From NCBI RefSeq assembly GCF_010509575.1, contig NZ_CP048437.1, forward strand, positions 372,001-436,000: a stretch of 64,000 bases of DNA, in the 5' to 3' direction. This document shows, in pieces, positions 46,826 through 57,057 of the stretch. The first letter of the stretch is position 1; each line of letters opens with the position of its first letter. This DNA comes from Faecalibacterium duncaniae. GTDB taxonomy: Bacteria > Bacillota > Clostridia > Oscillospirales > Ruminococcaceae. Position numbers and translations under genes: made by a program. The notes beneath the pieces were generated by a model. It made no database searches. It worked only from the letters and a program-made list of their open reading frames with translations, and had not been told where the DNA came from.

Positions 46826-49800
46826 ATGCAGATCAAGGACATGTTCCGAAAGAAAATTGACCGTGAGATACAGGGCGTTATCATTGTCGGTCAGGGTGAA
46901 GAAACAAATGTAGCGCAGGAGCTGGAAGAGTACGTTGTGACCCGTGAGCTTCAGCGTCATTTTGCGGATTTCTTTGCAGCATATAAAAAAGGTATTCAGG
47001 GAACCACACCGAAAATGGGTGTCTGGATTTCCGGCTTCTTTGGAAGTGGTAAATCTCATTTCCTGAAAATCCTGTCCTATCTGCTTCAGAATAAACAGGT
47101 CGGAGACAAACATGCCATCGACTACTTTATCGAGGATCAGAAGATTACCAATCAGATGGTGCTGGCAGATATGCAGCTGGCAGCAAACACCCCATCGGAC
47201 GTAATTCTTTTCAATATTGATTCCAAAAGCGATTCTAATGGCAAAGAAAATAAAGATGCCATTGTGAACGTATTCCTGAAGGTTTTCAATGAGATGCAGG
47301 GCTTCTGCGGTTCCATGCCGCACCTTGCTGACCTGGAGCGCAGGCTTTCCGAGGAAGGACGTTTTGAAGAGTTTAAGGAAAAGTTTGAAGAAGAGTATGG
47401 CGATCCGTGGGAAAGCTCTCGTCAGGACTTCGATTTCATTCAGGATTCCGTTGTCGATGTTCTTTCTGACATGGATTTCATGAGCGAATCAGCTGCCCGT
47501 AACTGGTGCGAGAAAGCAACCGAGAGCTACCAGATCAGCATTGAGGATTTCGCCAAGCGTGTAAAGTCCTATATTGATAAAAAAGGGAACAACCATCATG
47601 TTGTCTTCCTTGTGGATGAGATCGGCCAGTACATTGGTGATGATTCTAAGCTGATGCTGAACCTTCAGACAGTGACGGAAGAACTGGGCAAGGAATGCAT
47701 GGGCAAGGCTTGGGTAATCGTAACGAGCCAGCAGGATATCGACTCCATTACCAAGGTGAAGGGTAACGACTTCTCCAAGATTCAGGGACGTTTCGATACA
47801 CGTCTTTCTTTGTCCTCTGCCAATGTGGACGCTGTTATCAAAAAGCGTATTCTGGATAAGACAGAGACCGCAGCACAGAGCCTGCGTCTGCTTTATGACC
47901 AGAAAGCAACCATCATCAAAAATCTGATTGTCTTCAACGACGGCGTGGAGAAAAAACTGTACGCCAACGCAGAAGATTTTGCAGAGGTTTATCCTTTTGT
48001 TCCATACCAGTTTAATTTGCTTGCCAGTGTGCTGACCAGCATCCGTACCCACGGTGCATCCGGTAAGCACCTGTCCGAAGGTGAACGTTCCATGCTGGCT
48101 CTGTTCAAAGAGTCTGCCATGCAGCTGATGGACGATGAGATGGGAGCAATCGTGCCGTTCTATCGATTCTATGATGCATTGGAGAATTTTCTCGACCACA
48201 GCCACAGCAGCGTGATCATCCGCGCCTATGACAACAGCTATATCAACCCGGAAAAGAAGGAAAAAGATGTCTTTGCGATCAATGTGTTGAAGACCCTTTT
48301 CCTGATTAAATATGTTCTGGAGATCGAAGCCAATGTAGACAACATCGTCAGCCTGATGATTACCAGCATTGACGATGATCGCATCTCTTTGAAAGCACAG
48401 GTGGAGGATGCACTGAAAGTGTTGATGCGCCAGATGCTGATCCAGAAGAATGGCTCCATCTATGTATTCCTGACCGATGAGGAACAGGAAATCAACAACG
48501 AAATCGAAAAAGAAAATGTGGAGATGCCGGAGGTCATCACGAAGATTGCGGAGATGATCTATGAGGACATTTTCTCCAGTAAGAAGTATCAGTACCCCAG
48601 CTTTGGTGGGCGGTATGCATTCTCCTTCAATCAGACAGTGGATGACCGCCCCTATAAGGCAAACCAGAATTACGATATCGGCCTCCGTGTGCTGACCCCG
48701 TGGTATGAGGGCGGCACCGATGATGGTACGCTGCGCCTGCTCTCCGGCCAGGGCAAGGAAGTCCTTGTGGTTCTGCCGAATGATGATGCGTTCCTGACGG
48801 AAATGCGGGCATACTTGAAAATTGAGCGGTTCCTGCGCAAGAATACCTCTGTGCAGCTTGCCAAGTATGAGACCATTAAGGAAGCAAAGCGCGTGGAGAT
48901 GCGGGAACGCAACGGTAACGCCAAGCTTTATCTGACGGAAGCTCTGAAAGAGGCTACCATCTATGTCAATGGCGATGTGCTGCACACCTCCGGCAAGGAA
49001 GTGACCAGCCGCATCAACGAGGCTATCGGACGACTGGTGCAGACGGTTTACCACAAGCTGTCCTATATTGATGCAGCGATGGGTGAAGCAGACATCCGGA
49101 AGATGTTCAAGACCAGCAACCAGCTGTCGCTGGCACTGGGAGATACCGGAGAATCCAATGTTCACGCACTGGATGATGTGCTGCAATTTGTGGCAGGCAA
49201 TTCCCGGATGCACATGAAAACTTCTATGAAAACCATCAAGGATCGCTTTATGAAAGCACCCTATGGCTTTGTGGAAGATGACATCCATTGGCTGGTGGCA
49301 CGTCTCTTTAAGCGTGGAGATCTGTCCTTTACGGTCAACGGTGAGAGCGTCAATCTGAACAACCGCTCCGAAGAAGAAATCATCGGCTACATCACGAAGA
49401 AGCAGTTCGTGGATAAACTGCTGACGGAAGTGCGCGTCCGTGTGCCGGAAAACCAGAAAAAGGCCGTCCGCACCGTGATGAAAGAGCTGTTCAAGGTGGC
49501 ACCGCCTGCCGATGACGAAGATACCATCATGAAGAACTTCCAGCATTACTGCGAGAATCGAATCACCGAGATCGAGCGGCTGGAACCAAAATATGAGAAT
49601 TACGCCTATCCCGGAAAAGAACTTCTGGAAAAGGGCAAGAAGCGGCTTTCCGCACTGGTGCAGATTCAGGCACCGCTTGAATTCTTTAAGACCGTATTTG
49701 ACGAGCAGGATGATCTGATGGATTTTGGCGAGGACTATGAGCCTATCCGTGATTTCTTTGGCGGTGAGCAGCTGACCATCTTCACCCGTGCGCTGGATAT

Positions 49801-50479
49801 GCTGAATATCTACGAGGACAGTAAGACCTACATCGTGGATGCAGAACTGGAAGACGTGGTGGCCAAGATGCGCACCATCGTCCGGATGCCGAAGCCCTAC
49901 AAGGAGATTCCGAAGCTGCCAGAGCTGCGCGAGAAGTTTATGAACTGCTATATGCGCATTCTGGAAGAGCAGGCAGAGCCGGTCAAAGATTCCATCAATC
50001 AGGATCGGAACCGTGTCTTTGAAGTGCTGAACACCAAGCCCTATAAGGATGCGAAGTTCAACCGTTATCTGGAACTCTTTAAGGAGATCATGGACGGTGC
50101 GGAGCACTGCAACAATGTTTCCACTCTGCGCAGTTATGCAGATAAGGCGGAGGCACTGAAGCTGCGCCTGCTCAACGAGATGAACGCAGAGGACATTCGC
50201 CTTGCGAAGGAGGCAGCGGCAAAGGCCGAGGCAGAGCGTAAGCGTCAGGAAGAAGAGGCGGAAAAGCGCGGCGAGACCGTGAAACCGGCAGAAAAGTTGG
50301 CAGAACCGCAGCCGGTATATAAGGTGCGCACCACGAAGAATGTTTCCATCAAGACGGTTGCCAAGACTGCATCGTGGCGGCTGGAAAGTAAGGATGATGT
50401 TGATAAATACCTTGCTGCATTGCGTGAAAACCTGCTGAAAGAGATGGACGAAGATACAATCGTCAACATTGAACTATAA
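46826..50479 (+). CDS. brxC: BREX protein BrxC (ATPase)
   Basis: 1217 residues from ATG 46826; the frame opens at 46811 but GGAGG lies between the two ATGs and favours the second. Starts MQIKDMFRKKIDREIQGVI, typical of BrxC. P-loop GFFGSGKSH (about 70-78), and FLVDEIGQYIGDD as a Walker B-like block near 265. Large AAA-type ATPase needed for defence and methylation in BREX-1. The C-terminal 130 residues are a charged coiled coil. Full length for the family. Confidence 0.92.
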   Translation: MQIKDMFRKKIDREIQGVIIVGQGEETNVAQELEEYVVTRELQRHFADFFAAYKKGIQGTTPKMGVWISGFFGSGKSHFLKILSYLLQNKQVGDKHAIDYFIEDQKITNQMVLADMQLAANTPSDVILFNIDSKSDSNGKENKDAIVNVFLKVFNEMQGFCGSMPHLADLERRLSEEGRFEEFKEKFEEEYGDPWESSRQDFDFIQDSVVDVLSDMDFMSESAARNWCEKATESYQISIEDFAKRVKSYIDKKGNNHHVVFLVDEIGQYIGDDSKLMLNLQTVTEELGKECMGKAWVIVTSQQDIDSITKVKGNDFSKIQGRFDTRLSLSSANVDAVIKKRILDKTETAAQSLRLLYDQKATIIKNLIVFNDGVEKKLYANAEDFAEVYPFVPYQFNLLASVLTSIRTHGASGKHLSEGERSMLALFKESAMQLMDDEMGAIVPFYRFYDALENFLDHSHSSVIIRAYDNSYINPEKKEKDVFAINVLKTLFLIKYVLEIEANVDNIVSLMITSIDDDRISLKAQVEDALKVLMRQMLIQKNGSIYVFLTDEEQEINNEIEKENVEMPEVITKIAEMIYEDIFSSKKYQYPSFGGRYAFSFNQTVDDRPYKANQNYDIGLRVLTPWYEGGTDDGTLRLLSGQGKEVLVVLPNDDAFLTEMRAYLKIERFLRKNTSVQLAKYETIKEAKRVEMRERNGNAKLYLTEALKEATIYVNGDVLHTSGKEVTSRINEAIGRLVQTVYHKLSYIDAAMGEADIRKMFKTSNQLSLALGDTGESNVHALDDVLQFVAGNSRMHMKTSMKTIKDRFMKAPYGFVEDDIHWLVARLFKRGDLSFTVNGESVNLNNRSEEEIIGYITKKQFVDKLLTEVRVRVPENQKKAVRTVMKELFKVAPPADDEDTIMKNFQHYCENRITEIERLEPKYENYAYPGKELLEKGKKRLSALVQIQAPLEFFKTVFDEQDDLMDFGEDYEPIRDFFGGEQLTIFTRALDMLNIYEDSKTYIVDAELEDVVAKMRTIVRMPKPYKEIPKLPELREKFMNCYMRILEEQAEPVKDSINQDRNRVFEVLNTKPYKDAKFNRYLELFKEIMDGAEHCNNVSTLRSYADKAEALKLRLLNEMNAEDIRLAKEAAAKAEAERKRQEEEAEKRGETVKPAEKLAEPQPVYKVRTTKNVSIKTVAKTASWRLESKDDVDKYLAALRENLLKEMDEDTIVNIEL

Positions 50480-50499
50480 ATGACAGGAGGATTGGCTCC

Positions 50500-53400
50500 A
50501 TGAACAAAGCAGCCATAAAGAATTTTGCGATCTGGGCGCGGAATAAGCTGATTGCAGATGTCAGCTATGATGCCCGCCTGATCGGTATTACGGAGGACGG
50601 CATTGCAAAGCCGTTGCCGCAGAGCTTCGGCGGCACTCAGTTCTTCGATATCGGCACTGCAGAACCGTATTCGATTTCCGGCGAGGCCGTGCGCCAGCGT
50701 GACAAGCTGATAGAGGTCATCCAGCAGAAGGAAAAGGATACCGACTACAAAACCGCATATCAGTATGTGATCGAGGAGGTTGCCTATACATGGTTTAACC
50801 GCCTGATCGCCATCCGTTTCATGGAGGTCAATGACTATCTGCCTTCCCATATTCGAGTGCTTTCTTCCGAGAGCGGAAAGTTGGAGCCAGATCTGGTCAC
50901 GACACCGTTTGACGCAGAGCTTCCCTTCACTGCGGAGGAAGAAGCTCAGATTTTCCAGCTGAAGCAGGACAATAAGCTGGACGAAGTGTTCCGCATCCTG
51001 TTCCTGAAACAGTGCAACGCCCTGAACGAGATTTTGCCAGCGCTGTTTGAAAAGACAAAGAACTACACCGAGCTGCTGCTCAGCTTGTCCGTTATTGACC
51101 AGGATGGTGTAGTCTATCACCTGATTCACGATATCCCGGAGGATGACTTCAACATCGAGCGCGGCGGTCAGGTGGAGATCATCGGCTGGCTGTACCAGTA
51201 TTACAACACTGAGCCGAAGGCCGCTGCCTTTGCCAAAAGCGGCAAGATCACCAAAGAGGAAATCCCTGCCGTGACCCAGCTGTTTACCCCGGACTGGATC
51301 GTTCGTTACATGGTGGAAAACAGCCTTGGCCGTCTGTGGGTGGAAGGACACCCGGAATGCGACCTGAAAGAAAACTGGAAATACTATCTGGAAGAAGCAC
51401 AGCAGGAGCCGGAGGTGCAGGTAAAACTGGCAGAAATTCGCAAAGAGTACGCTGCCCTGAACCCAGAAGATATCAAGCTCATTGACCCCTGCATGGGTTC
51501 CGGTCATATCCTGGTATATGCTTTTGATGTGCTGATGCAGATTTACGAGAGTGCCGGCTACAGCCAGCGTGATGCTGCAAAGAGCATTCTGGAACATAAC
51601 ATCTACGGTCTGGATATTGATGATCGTGCCTATCAGTTGGCGTACTTTGCCGTGATGATGAAAGCACGGCAGTACAACCGCCGTATCTTAAACGGTGAGA
51701 ACACCTGCCATGTCTATGCCATTCAGGAGAGCAACAGCATCAACCGTGCACACCTGAAATATTTCGGCGCAGGAATGGACGATATCGAGAAGAACGCGGC
51801 CAAAATGCAGCTGGAAGGTTTGCTGGACACCCTGACCGATGCCAAGGAATACGGCTCTATCCTGAATGTGGAGAGCTATAACTGGGATTTGCTGCGTCGG
51901 TTTGTGGCAGCGGAAGATACCGACGGTCAGATCAGCATGGACAGCGTGGGCGTGGAAGATACCGCCGAGCAGCTGAACCGACTCATTGATATCGGTGAGA
52001 CGATGGCACGGAAGTATTGGGTTACCTGCACGAATCCGCCCTATGCTGGAACCAGCAAATTGGATAAAAGAGTAAATGCTTTTCTGAAAGACAATTATGT
52101 GGACAGCAAAGCTGACCTATACGCTGTTTTTATTGAACATTGCAAGGAAATGATCGTAGCCAATGGATTTCAAGCAATGATAACACAACATTCTTGGATG
52201 TTCCTAGCAACATTTGAGAAATTGCGCAAGAAGATGCTTCAGATGGATATAGTTAATATGGCGCATTTGGGAGCTCGTGCGTTTGAAGAAATTGGTGGTG
52301 AAGTTGTTCAGACTGTGGCATTTGTACAGAGAGAAAGTTATGTGCCAGAGTATAATGGTAGTTATTGTCGGTTAATCAGTGCAACTACACCAAAAGGAAA
52401 AGAAGAATTATTTATAAAAAAAGATACGCTGTATACTGCTAACCAAGCAGATTTCAAAAATATCGCTGGAAGCCCTATTGCATACTGGACAAGTTCTCAC
52501 GTGTTCAAATTGTTTTCAGAGGATTGCTTGAGAAGCCATATTGATGCGCGAAATGGTATGTCTACTACAGATAATAATAGGTTTCTACGATTTTGGCCGG
52601 AATGCAGCTTTGAAAAGAATGGATTCTCGTCTAAATCGGCTGAGCAGGCAAAAGTAAGTCAAAAGAAATGGTTTCCTTATAATAAAGGTGGAGAGTTTAG
52701 AAGATGGTATGGTAACAATTCGTATGTTGTTAATTGGTTTAACGACGGCGAGGAAATGAAGAAATGCGTAACGGAAAATTATGGAAGCTACAGCAAGGAA
52801 CTGAGAAGTGAAGATAAATATTTTGCAGAGGGAATTTCTTGGTCTGCATTAAGCTCTGGTAACATATCAATGCGTTATTCGGAACCGGGATACATTTTTG
52901 ATAGTAAGGGCTCTAAAGCATTTATGCGTGATGAAACGAATGTTTTTTTGATTCTATCATATTTGAATTCTTGCGTAGCACAACATTTTTTGGGAATTTT
53001 ATCCCCAACCTTAGACTACAATAACGGGAACATTGAAAAACTTCCATATATTTCCACTAAAAACGATGATGTTATTATTGACTTGGGAATTGATGCAGAA
53101 GAGCAAAGCAAAGCCGATTGGGATTCTTTTGAAGTCTCTTGGGACTTTAAGAAGCACCCATTACTCCGCAACGTTTCCACGATTTACGAAGCCTTTACCC
53201 TGTGGCAGTCAGAATGTGAAGACCGCTTTAACCAGCTAAAAACCAACGAGGAAGAGCTGAACCGCATTTTTATTGACATTTACGGCTTACAGGACGAGCT
53301 GACCCCGGAAGTGGAAGATAAAGATGTGACGGTGCGTAAGGCCGACTTGCAGCGGGATATCAAGAGTCTGCTCAGCTACGCCGTGGGCTGCATGTTTGGC

Positions 53401-54126
53401 CGCTACTCGCTGGATGTAGAAGGATTGGCCTATGCAGGCGGCGAGTGGGATAGCAGCAAATACCAGAGCTATATTCCGGACGAAGATAATGTTATCCCTA
53501 TCACCGATGAAGAATATCTGGACGATGATATCGTATCGCGCCTGTGTGCATGGCTGAAAGCGGTGTATGGTGCAGATACGCTGGAAGAAAACCTCGATTA
53601 TATCGCAAAAGCCCTTGGCAATAAGGGCAGCACCAGCCGGGAGATTATCCGTAACTACTTCCTGAACGATTTCTTCAAGGATCACTGCCAGACCTATTCT
53701 GTTACCGGTTCCGGCAAGCGTCCGATCTACTGGCTGTTTGACAGTGGCAAGCAGAACGGCTTTAAGGCACTGGTTTACCTGCACCGCTATACGCCGGATA
53801 CCATCGGCAACCTGCGTATCGACTACCTGCACAAAATGCAGCGCGTGTACGAATCTGAGATTAACCGGATGCAGGATATGATGGATCACAGCGGGAATGC
53901 CCGCGAGGTGGCAGCAGCCTCCAAGCGCAAGGATAAACTTGCCAAGCAGCTGAAGGAATGCCGGGAATACGATGAGAAGATCAGCCATCTGGCACTTTCC
54001 CGTATCGAGCTTGACCTTGATGACGGCGTAAAGGTCAACTACCGTAAGCTCCAGACCGCCCAGGACGGCAAGTTCTATGAGGTGCTGGCAGACAGTAAGA
54101 ATATCATGGTGAAAGAAAAGAAATAA
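50500..54126 (+). CDS. pglX: BREX-1 adenine-specific methyltransferase PglX
   Basis: 1208 residues. Methylase motif I DPCMGSGHIL (from about 329) and motif IV NPPY (512-515). It methylates one adenine in a short asymmetric site, marking host DNA, and is also required for phage restriction. AGGAGG precedes ATG. The central part from just after NPPY to about residue 877 (52040-53130) is clearly AT-richer than both flanks and covers the expected target recognition domain. The frame is intact throughout. Confidence 0.93.
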   Translation: MNKAAIKNFAIWARNKLIADVSYDARLIGITEDGIAKPLPQSFGGTQFFDIGTAEPYSISGEAVRQRDKLIEVIQQKEKDTDYKTAYQYVIEEVAYTWFNRLIAIRFMEVNDYLPSHIRVLSSESGKLEPDLVTTPFDAELPFTAEEEAQIFQLKQDNKLDEVFRILFLKQCNALNEILPALFEKTKNYTELLLSLSVIDQDGVVYHLIHDIPEDDFNIERGGQVEIIGWLYQYYNTEPKAAAFAKSGKITKEEIPAVTQLFTPDWIVRYMVENSLGRLWVEGHPECDLKENWKYYLEEAQQEPEVQVKLAEIRKEYAALNPEDIKLIDPCMGSGHILVYAFDVLMQIYESAGYSQRDAAKSILEHNIYGLDIDDRAYQLAYFAVMMKARQYNRRILNGENTCHVYAIQESNSINRAHLKYFGAGMDDIEKNAAKMQLEGLLDTLTDAKEYGSILNVESYNWDLLRRFVAAEDTDGQISMDSVGVEDTAEQLNRLIDIGETMARKYWVTCTNPPYAGTSKLDKRVNAFLKDNYVDSKADLYAVFIEHCKEMIVANGFQAMITQHSWMFLATFEKLRKKMLQMDIVNMAHLGARAFEEIGGEVVQTVAFVQRESYVPEYNGSYCRLISATTPKGKEELFIKKDTLYTANQADFKNIAGSPIAYWTSSHVFKLFSEDCLRSHIDARNGMSTTDNNRFLRFWPECSFEKNGFSSKSAEQAKVSQKKWFPYNKGGEFRRWYGNNSYVVNWFNDGEEMKKCVTENYGSYSKELRSEDKYFAEGISWSALSSGNISMRYSEPGYIFDSKGSKAFMRDETNVFLILSYLNSCVAQHFLGILSPTLDYNNGNIEKLPYISTKNDDVIIDLGIDAEEQSKADWDSFEVSWDFKKHPLLRNVSTIYEAFTLWQSECEDRFNQLKTNEEELNRIFIDIYGLQDELTPEVEDKDVTVRKADLQRDIKSLLSYAVGCMFGRYSLDVEGLAYAGGEWDSSKYQSYIPDEDNVIPITDEEYLDDDIVSRLCAWLKAVYGADTLEENLDYIAKALGNKGSTSREIIRNYFLNDFFKDHCQTYSVTGSGKRPIYWLFDSGKQNGFKALVYLHRYTPDTIGNLRIDYLHKMQRVYESEINRMQDMMDHSGNAREVAAASKRKDKLAKQLKECREYDEKISHLALSRIELDLDDGVKVNYRKLQTAQDGKFYEVLADSKNIMVKEKK
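52040..53130 (+). other. AT-rich specificity region within pglX
   Basis: Composition changes sharply inside the gene: bases 52681-52740 have 19 of 60 G/C (32%), while 53341-53400 have 36 of 60 (60%). The codons shift to A/T endings with no frame break. This is the region expected to hold the target recognition domain, so it looks like a domain swap by recombination. Boundaries are approximate. Confidence 0.6.
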
Positions 54127-54152
54127 GAAAAATGACCGGAGGGAGTGGGAAA

Positions 54153-54524
54153 ATGCAAAATCACTGGACAAAGGATGATGTCGCGGCGGCATGGCAGCGT
54201 TTTGAACGTACATATGCCCATGATCCGGTGGCATACCGCTTCCTCTGCGGTCATTGTATTCAAGATGAAACCGATGAAGATGCGTTGGATTACAATATCA
54301 TTGGTGTCTGGCTTGTCTGTCATAGAAAATATCGTGACTGGTCAACCGAGAAATCCTATGATCTGGCATGGATACTGGAATTTATGCAGGCGTATCACAT
54401 GACGATTCCACGGTACATCAAAAGAACAAAGTTCTACCGGAAAAAGATGAAGCTATTGCTGAGTTCTCTTGTAAGAGATAAAGACCAATCACAGGAAAAA
54501 AGGACAATGATATGGCAGAATTGA
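54153..54524 (+). CDS. Small unassigned gene inside the BREX operon
   Basis: 123 residues from ATG 54153 (GGAGGGAG seven bases upstream; an ATG at 54132 precedes this site and is unlikely). Begins MQNHWTKDDVAAAWQRFERTY, has a CGHC motif, then YNIIGVWLVCHRKYRDWSTEKS, and a basic end (RYIKRTKFYRKKMKLLL). No family was recognised and it is not one of the six BREX-1 core genes. It lies between pglX and pglZ, overlapping pglZ by 13 bases, so it is co-translated with the core. Confidence 0.7.
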   Translation: MQNHWTKDDVAAAWQRFERTYAHDPVAYRFLCGHCIQDETDEDALDYNIIGVWLVCHRKYRDWSTEKSYDLAWILEFMQAYHMTIPRYIKRTKFYRKKMKLLLSSLVRDKDQSQEKRTMIWQN

Positions 54525-57034
54525 ACCTGAAACAAATTATAGACCGCCTGAATGCGGAATTTACCGGGGAGACCCGGAAACTGGTTTTCTGGTACGATGA
54601 CAAGGCGGAATTTGCCGAGGATATGGAGACGGTGGAGCTTCAGAATGCGAAGATCTACCATCTCCAGCCGGATAACCAGTTCTATACAAAGTATTTTCTT
54701 GAGCGTGTGGATAAGACCACGAATTATCTGATCTATGCACCGTTTCCTAAACCGGATGTAAGGGACAACCATCTGGAAGACACAATGCTGTATTCCAGAC
54801 GGTTCTTTGCTGACCGAGCCTCCTTGCTGTCGGTTGACCTGGGTATTGAGGAAAAGTACAAGCCGGTTATTGAGAAGCACATCAAGTTTTTCGCCAACAA
54901 AGAGCGCACTCAGCGGTTCTATGATTTGGAAATCGAAAACTTCAATGAAGAAAATATCCTTGTCGGTCTGCTAAGTGCAGTCTGCAAGGCGCGTACCTGC
55001 TCTTTTGAGGAAGTCGTGCGCATCGTGTTGACAGATGGCGAGCTGGTGGACAATGCTTTCTTGCAGGAGTTTGAAAAATACGACCTGCTGTCTGCATTCT
55101 GGCAGCTCTGTGAGCAGCATTTCGGATACACCGATACAAAACCGAGTTTGGAACGGCTGCTGGTAACATTGTTCGTTACTTATACTGGGCGATATGTGCA
55201 GGCAGAGCTTCCGGCAGCATGGAAGAGCTTTGTCTCCTACAAGTCCGGCAATATCATCGCATTTCTCGATAGCCTGATGAACAGCGTCCTGTACCGGGAC
55301 AAATACGACGCTCTGTCGACGCACGTTGCCAAAGGGCTGAATGTTCTTTCGGCATTTGCAGGAATGCGAGTGGACGATTTGGTGGAGTGCGACACTTTCC
55401 TTGCCGTGGATCAGGTGCTGGTAAAGTGGCTCATTGGCAGACTTGTTTCGGAAGATATCGGTGCAATCGTAAACGGATTTACCATTCCGGAACTCTGTGA
55501 AAAACGGGCTAAAATGCACTTTGGCAGAAAGACCGGGAAAACCTATCAGATGCTTTCCAGTGCATACAGCATGGTGAAGGAAGCGGATTACCATGCCGCA
55601 GATGGCTTAAAGCCAATCATCGACCGATATCTTGCTGCGGATTACAATATGGATCAGCAGTATCGGAAATTCTACTATTATTACGACCAGCTGGAGAGCA
55701 CGGAAAGCTTTGAGTCGCTTCGGGAGCTGGTGGAAAATATCTACACGAACGAATATCTGGCTTGTCTGCTCCCAGCATGGAATGCTGGAATCCAGCAGGA
55801 TGCCGCATTTTCGGCAATTCCGTTGCAGCGGGAGTTTTACAATGCCAACCTGCGCTATACCAAGGAACGCACCGTGGTCATCATTTCGGATGCCATGCGT
55901 TACGAGGTCGGACAGGAATTGTTTGCCCGAATGCAGGATGACCCGAAATGCACGGCAAAACTTTCCGTACAACTAAGTGTCCTGCCGTCTTATACAAGGC
56001 TCGGTATGGCAGCACTTTTACCGCATAAAACACTGGAGATGACGGATGACTTCCAGGTGCTGGTAGATGGTATCCTTTGCGATAATCTGGCAGGTCGGCA
56101 GCAGGTGCTGCAAAGCTATAACCCGGATAGTGTCTGTGTACAGTTCGATGATATCAAAAATCTGAAAGTGGCAGAGCTGCGAGATGTGCTGACAAAACGT
56201 CAGATCATCTATGTATACCATAATCAGATCGACGCGCGTGGAGACAAGGCAAATACCGAGGATGAGGTGTTTCATGCGTGTGAGGAAGCCGTTCAGGAAA
56301 TTGTGGATTTGATTCATCGAATCTCCGTCAGCGGCAACACCTATCATTTTATCGTCACTGCCGATCATGGCTTTATTTACAAGCGTGATAAGCTGACAGA
56401 AAGTGACAAGATTTCCGGGAAAAGTGCGGACAAAGCATTTGTCAATCGCAGATTTATTGTGTCCAAGGCGACACTGGAAGATGATGGCATCGACCATATG
56501 AGCATGGGACGCATTCTGGGGAACGAGGACAGCAAGGTGGTGTCCTATCCTGTCAGCAGCAATGTCTTTAAGGTGGCCGGAGGCGGTGCTAACTATGTGC
56601 ATGGCGGTTCCTCACCGCAGGAAATGCTGGTGCCGGTGCTGGAGTTTAAGATGGAGCGCGGTCACATGGAAACAAAGAATGCAGAGATTGCTCTGGTCAG
56701 CATTGTCCATAAGATTACGAACCTGATCACGTCCATGGACTTTATTCAGTCGGATGCCGTTAGCGATACTGTAAAAGCTGCAAAATACCGCATTTTCTTC
56801 CTCTCGGAAGACAATGAGAAAATCTCGAACGAAAACAGTTATGTGGCGGACAGTCGTGAGGAAAATGCGCAGAAGCGTATCTTCCGGATGCGGTTCACAT
56901 TCAAGAATAAGAAATATGACAAGGACAAGCAGTATTACCTTGTGGTTTACGACGAAGAAAGCGGTCTGGAGCAGTGGAGGCAGCCTGTCATCATGGACAT
57001 TGCCTTTGCAGATGACTTTGGATTCGGATTCTGA
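54512..57034 (+). CDS. pglZ: BREX-1 PglZ phosphatase-like protein
   Basis: 840 residues. The alkaline-phosphatase-superfamily core has VVIISDAMRYEVGQEL (Asp near 460) and FIVTADHGFIYKRD (Asp near 618), the metal-binding signatures of the PglZ domain. N-terminal half helical, as in the BREX-1 form. PglZ is essential for BREX function; its substrate is still unclear. Overlaps the small upstream gene. Confidence 0.92.
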   Translation: MAELNLKQIIDRLNAEFTGETRKLVFWYDDKAEFAEDMETVELQNAKIYHLQPDNQFYTKYFLERVDKTTNYLIYAPFPKPDVRDNHLEDTMLYSRRFFADRASLLSVDLGIEEKYKPVIEKHIKFFANKERTQRFYDLEIENFNEENILVGLLSAVCKARTCSFEEVVRIVLTDGELVDNAFLQEFEKYDLLSAFWQLCEQHFGYTDTKPSLERLLVTLFVTYTGRYVQAELPAAWKSFVSYKSGNIIAFLDSLMNSVLYRDKYDALSTHVAKGLNVLSAFAGMRVDDLVECDTFLAVDQVLVKWLIGRLVSEDIGAIVNGFTIPELCEKRAKMHFGRKTGKTYQMLSSAYSMVKEADYHAADGLKPIIDRYLAADYNMDQQYRKFYYYYDQLESTESFESLRELVENIYTNEYLACLLPAWNAGIQQDAAFSAIPLQREFYNANLRYTKERTVVIISDAMRYEVGQELFARMQDDPKCTAKLSVQLSVLPSYTRLGMAALLPHKTLEMTDDFQVLVDGILCDNLAGRQQVLQSYNPDSVCVQFDDIKNLKVAELRDVLTKRQIIYVYHNQIDARGDKANTEDEVFHACEEAVQEIVDLIHRISVSGNTYHFIVTADHGFIYKRDKLTESDKISGKSADKAFVNRRFIVSKATLEDDGIDHMSMGRILGNEDSKVVSYPVSSNVFKVAGGGANYVHGGSSPQEMLVPVLEFKMERGHMETKNAEIALVSIVHKITNLITSMDFIQSDAVSDTVKAAKYRIFFLSEDNEKISNENSYVADSREENAQKRIFRMRFTFKNKKYDKDKQYYLVVYDEESGLEQWRQPVIMDIAFADDFGFGF

Positions 57035-57057
57035 TATAGAGGAGGCAGGAATTCCGT

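Noticed and set aside
47489..50107. 872-codon open frame on the minus strand
   Set aside because: Antisense to brxC in a GC-periodic gene; its translation is Cys/His/Leu/Ile-rich without motifs and lacks a ribosome binding site.
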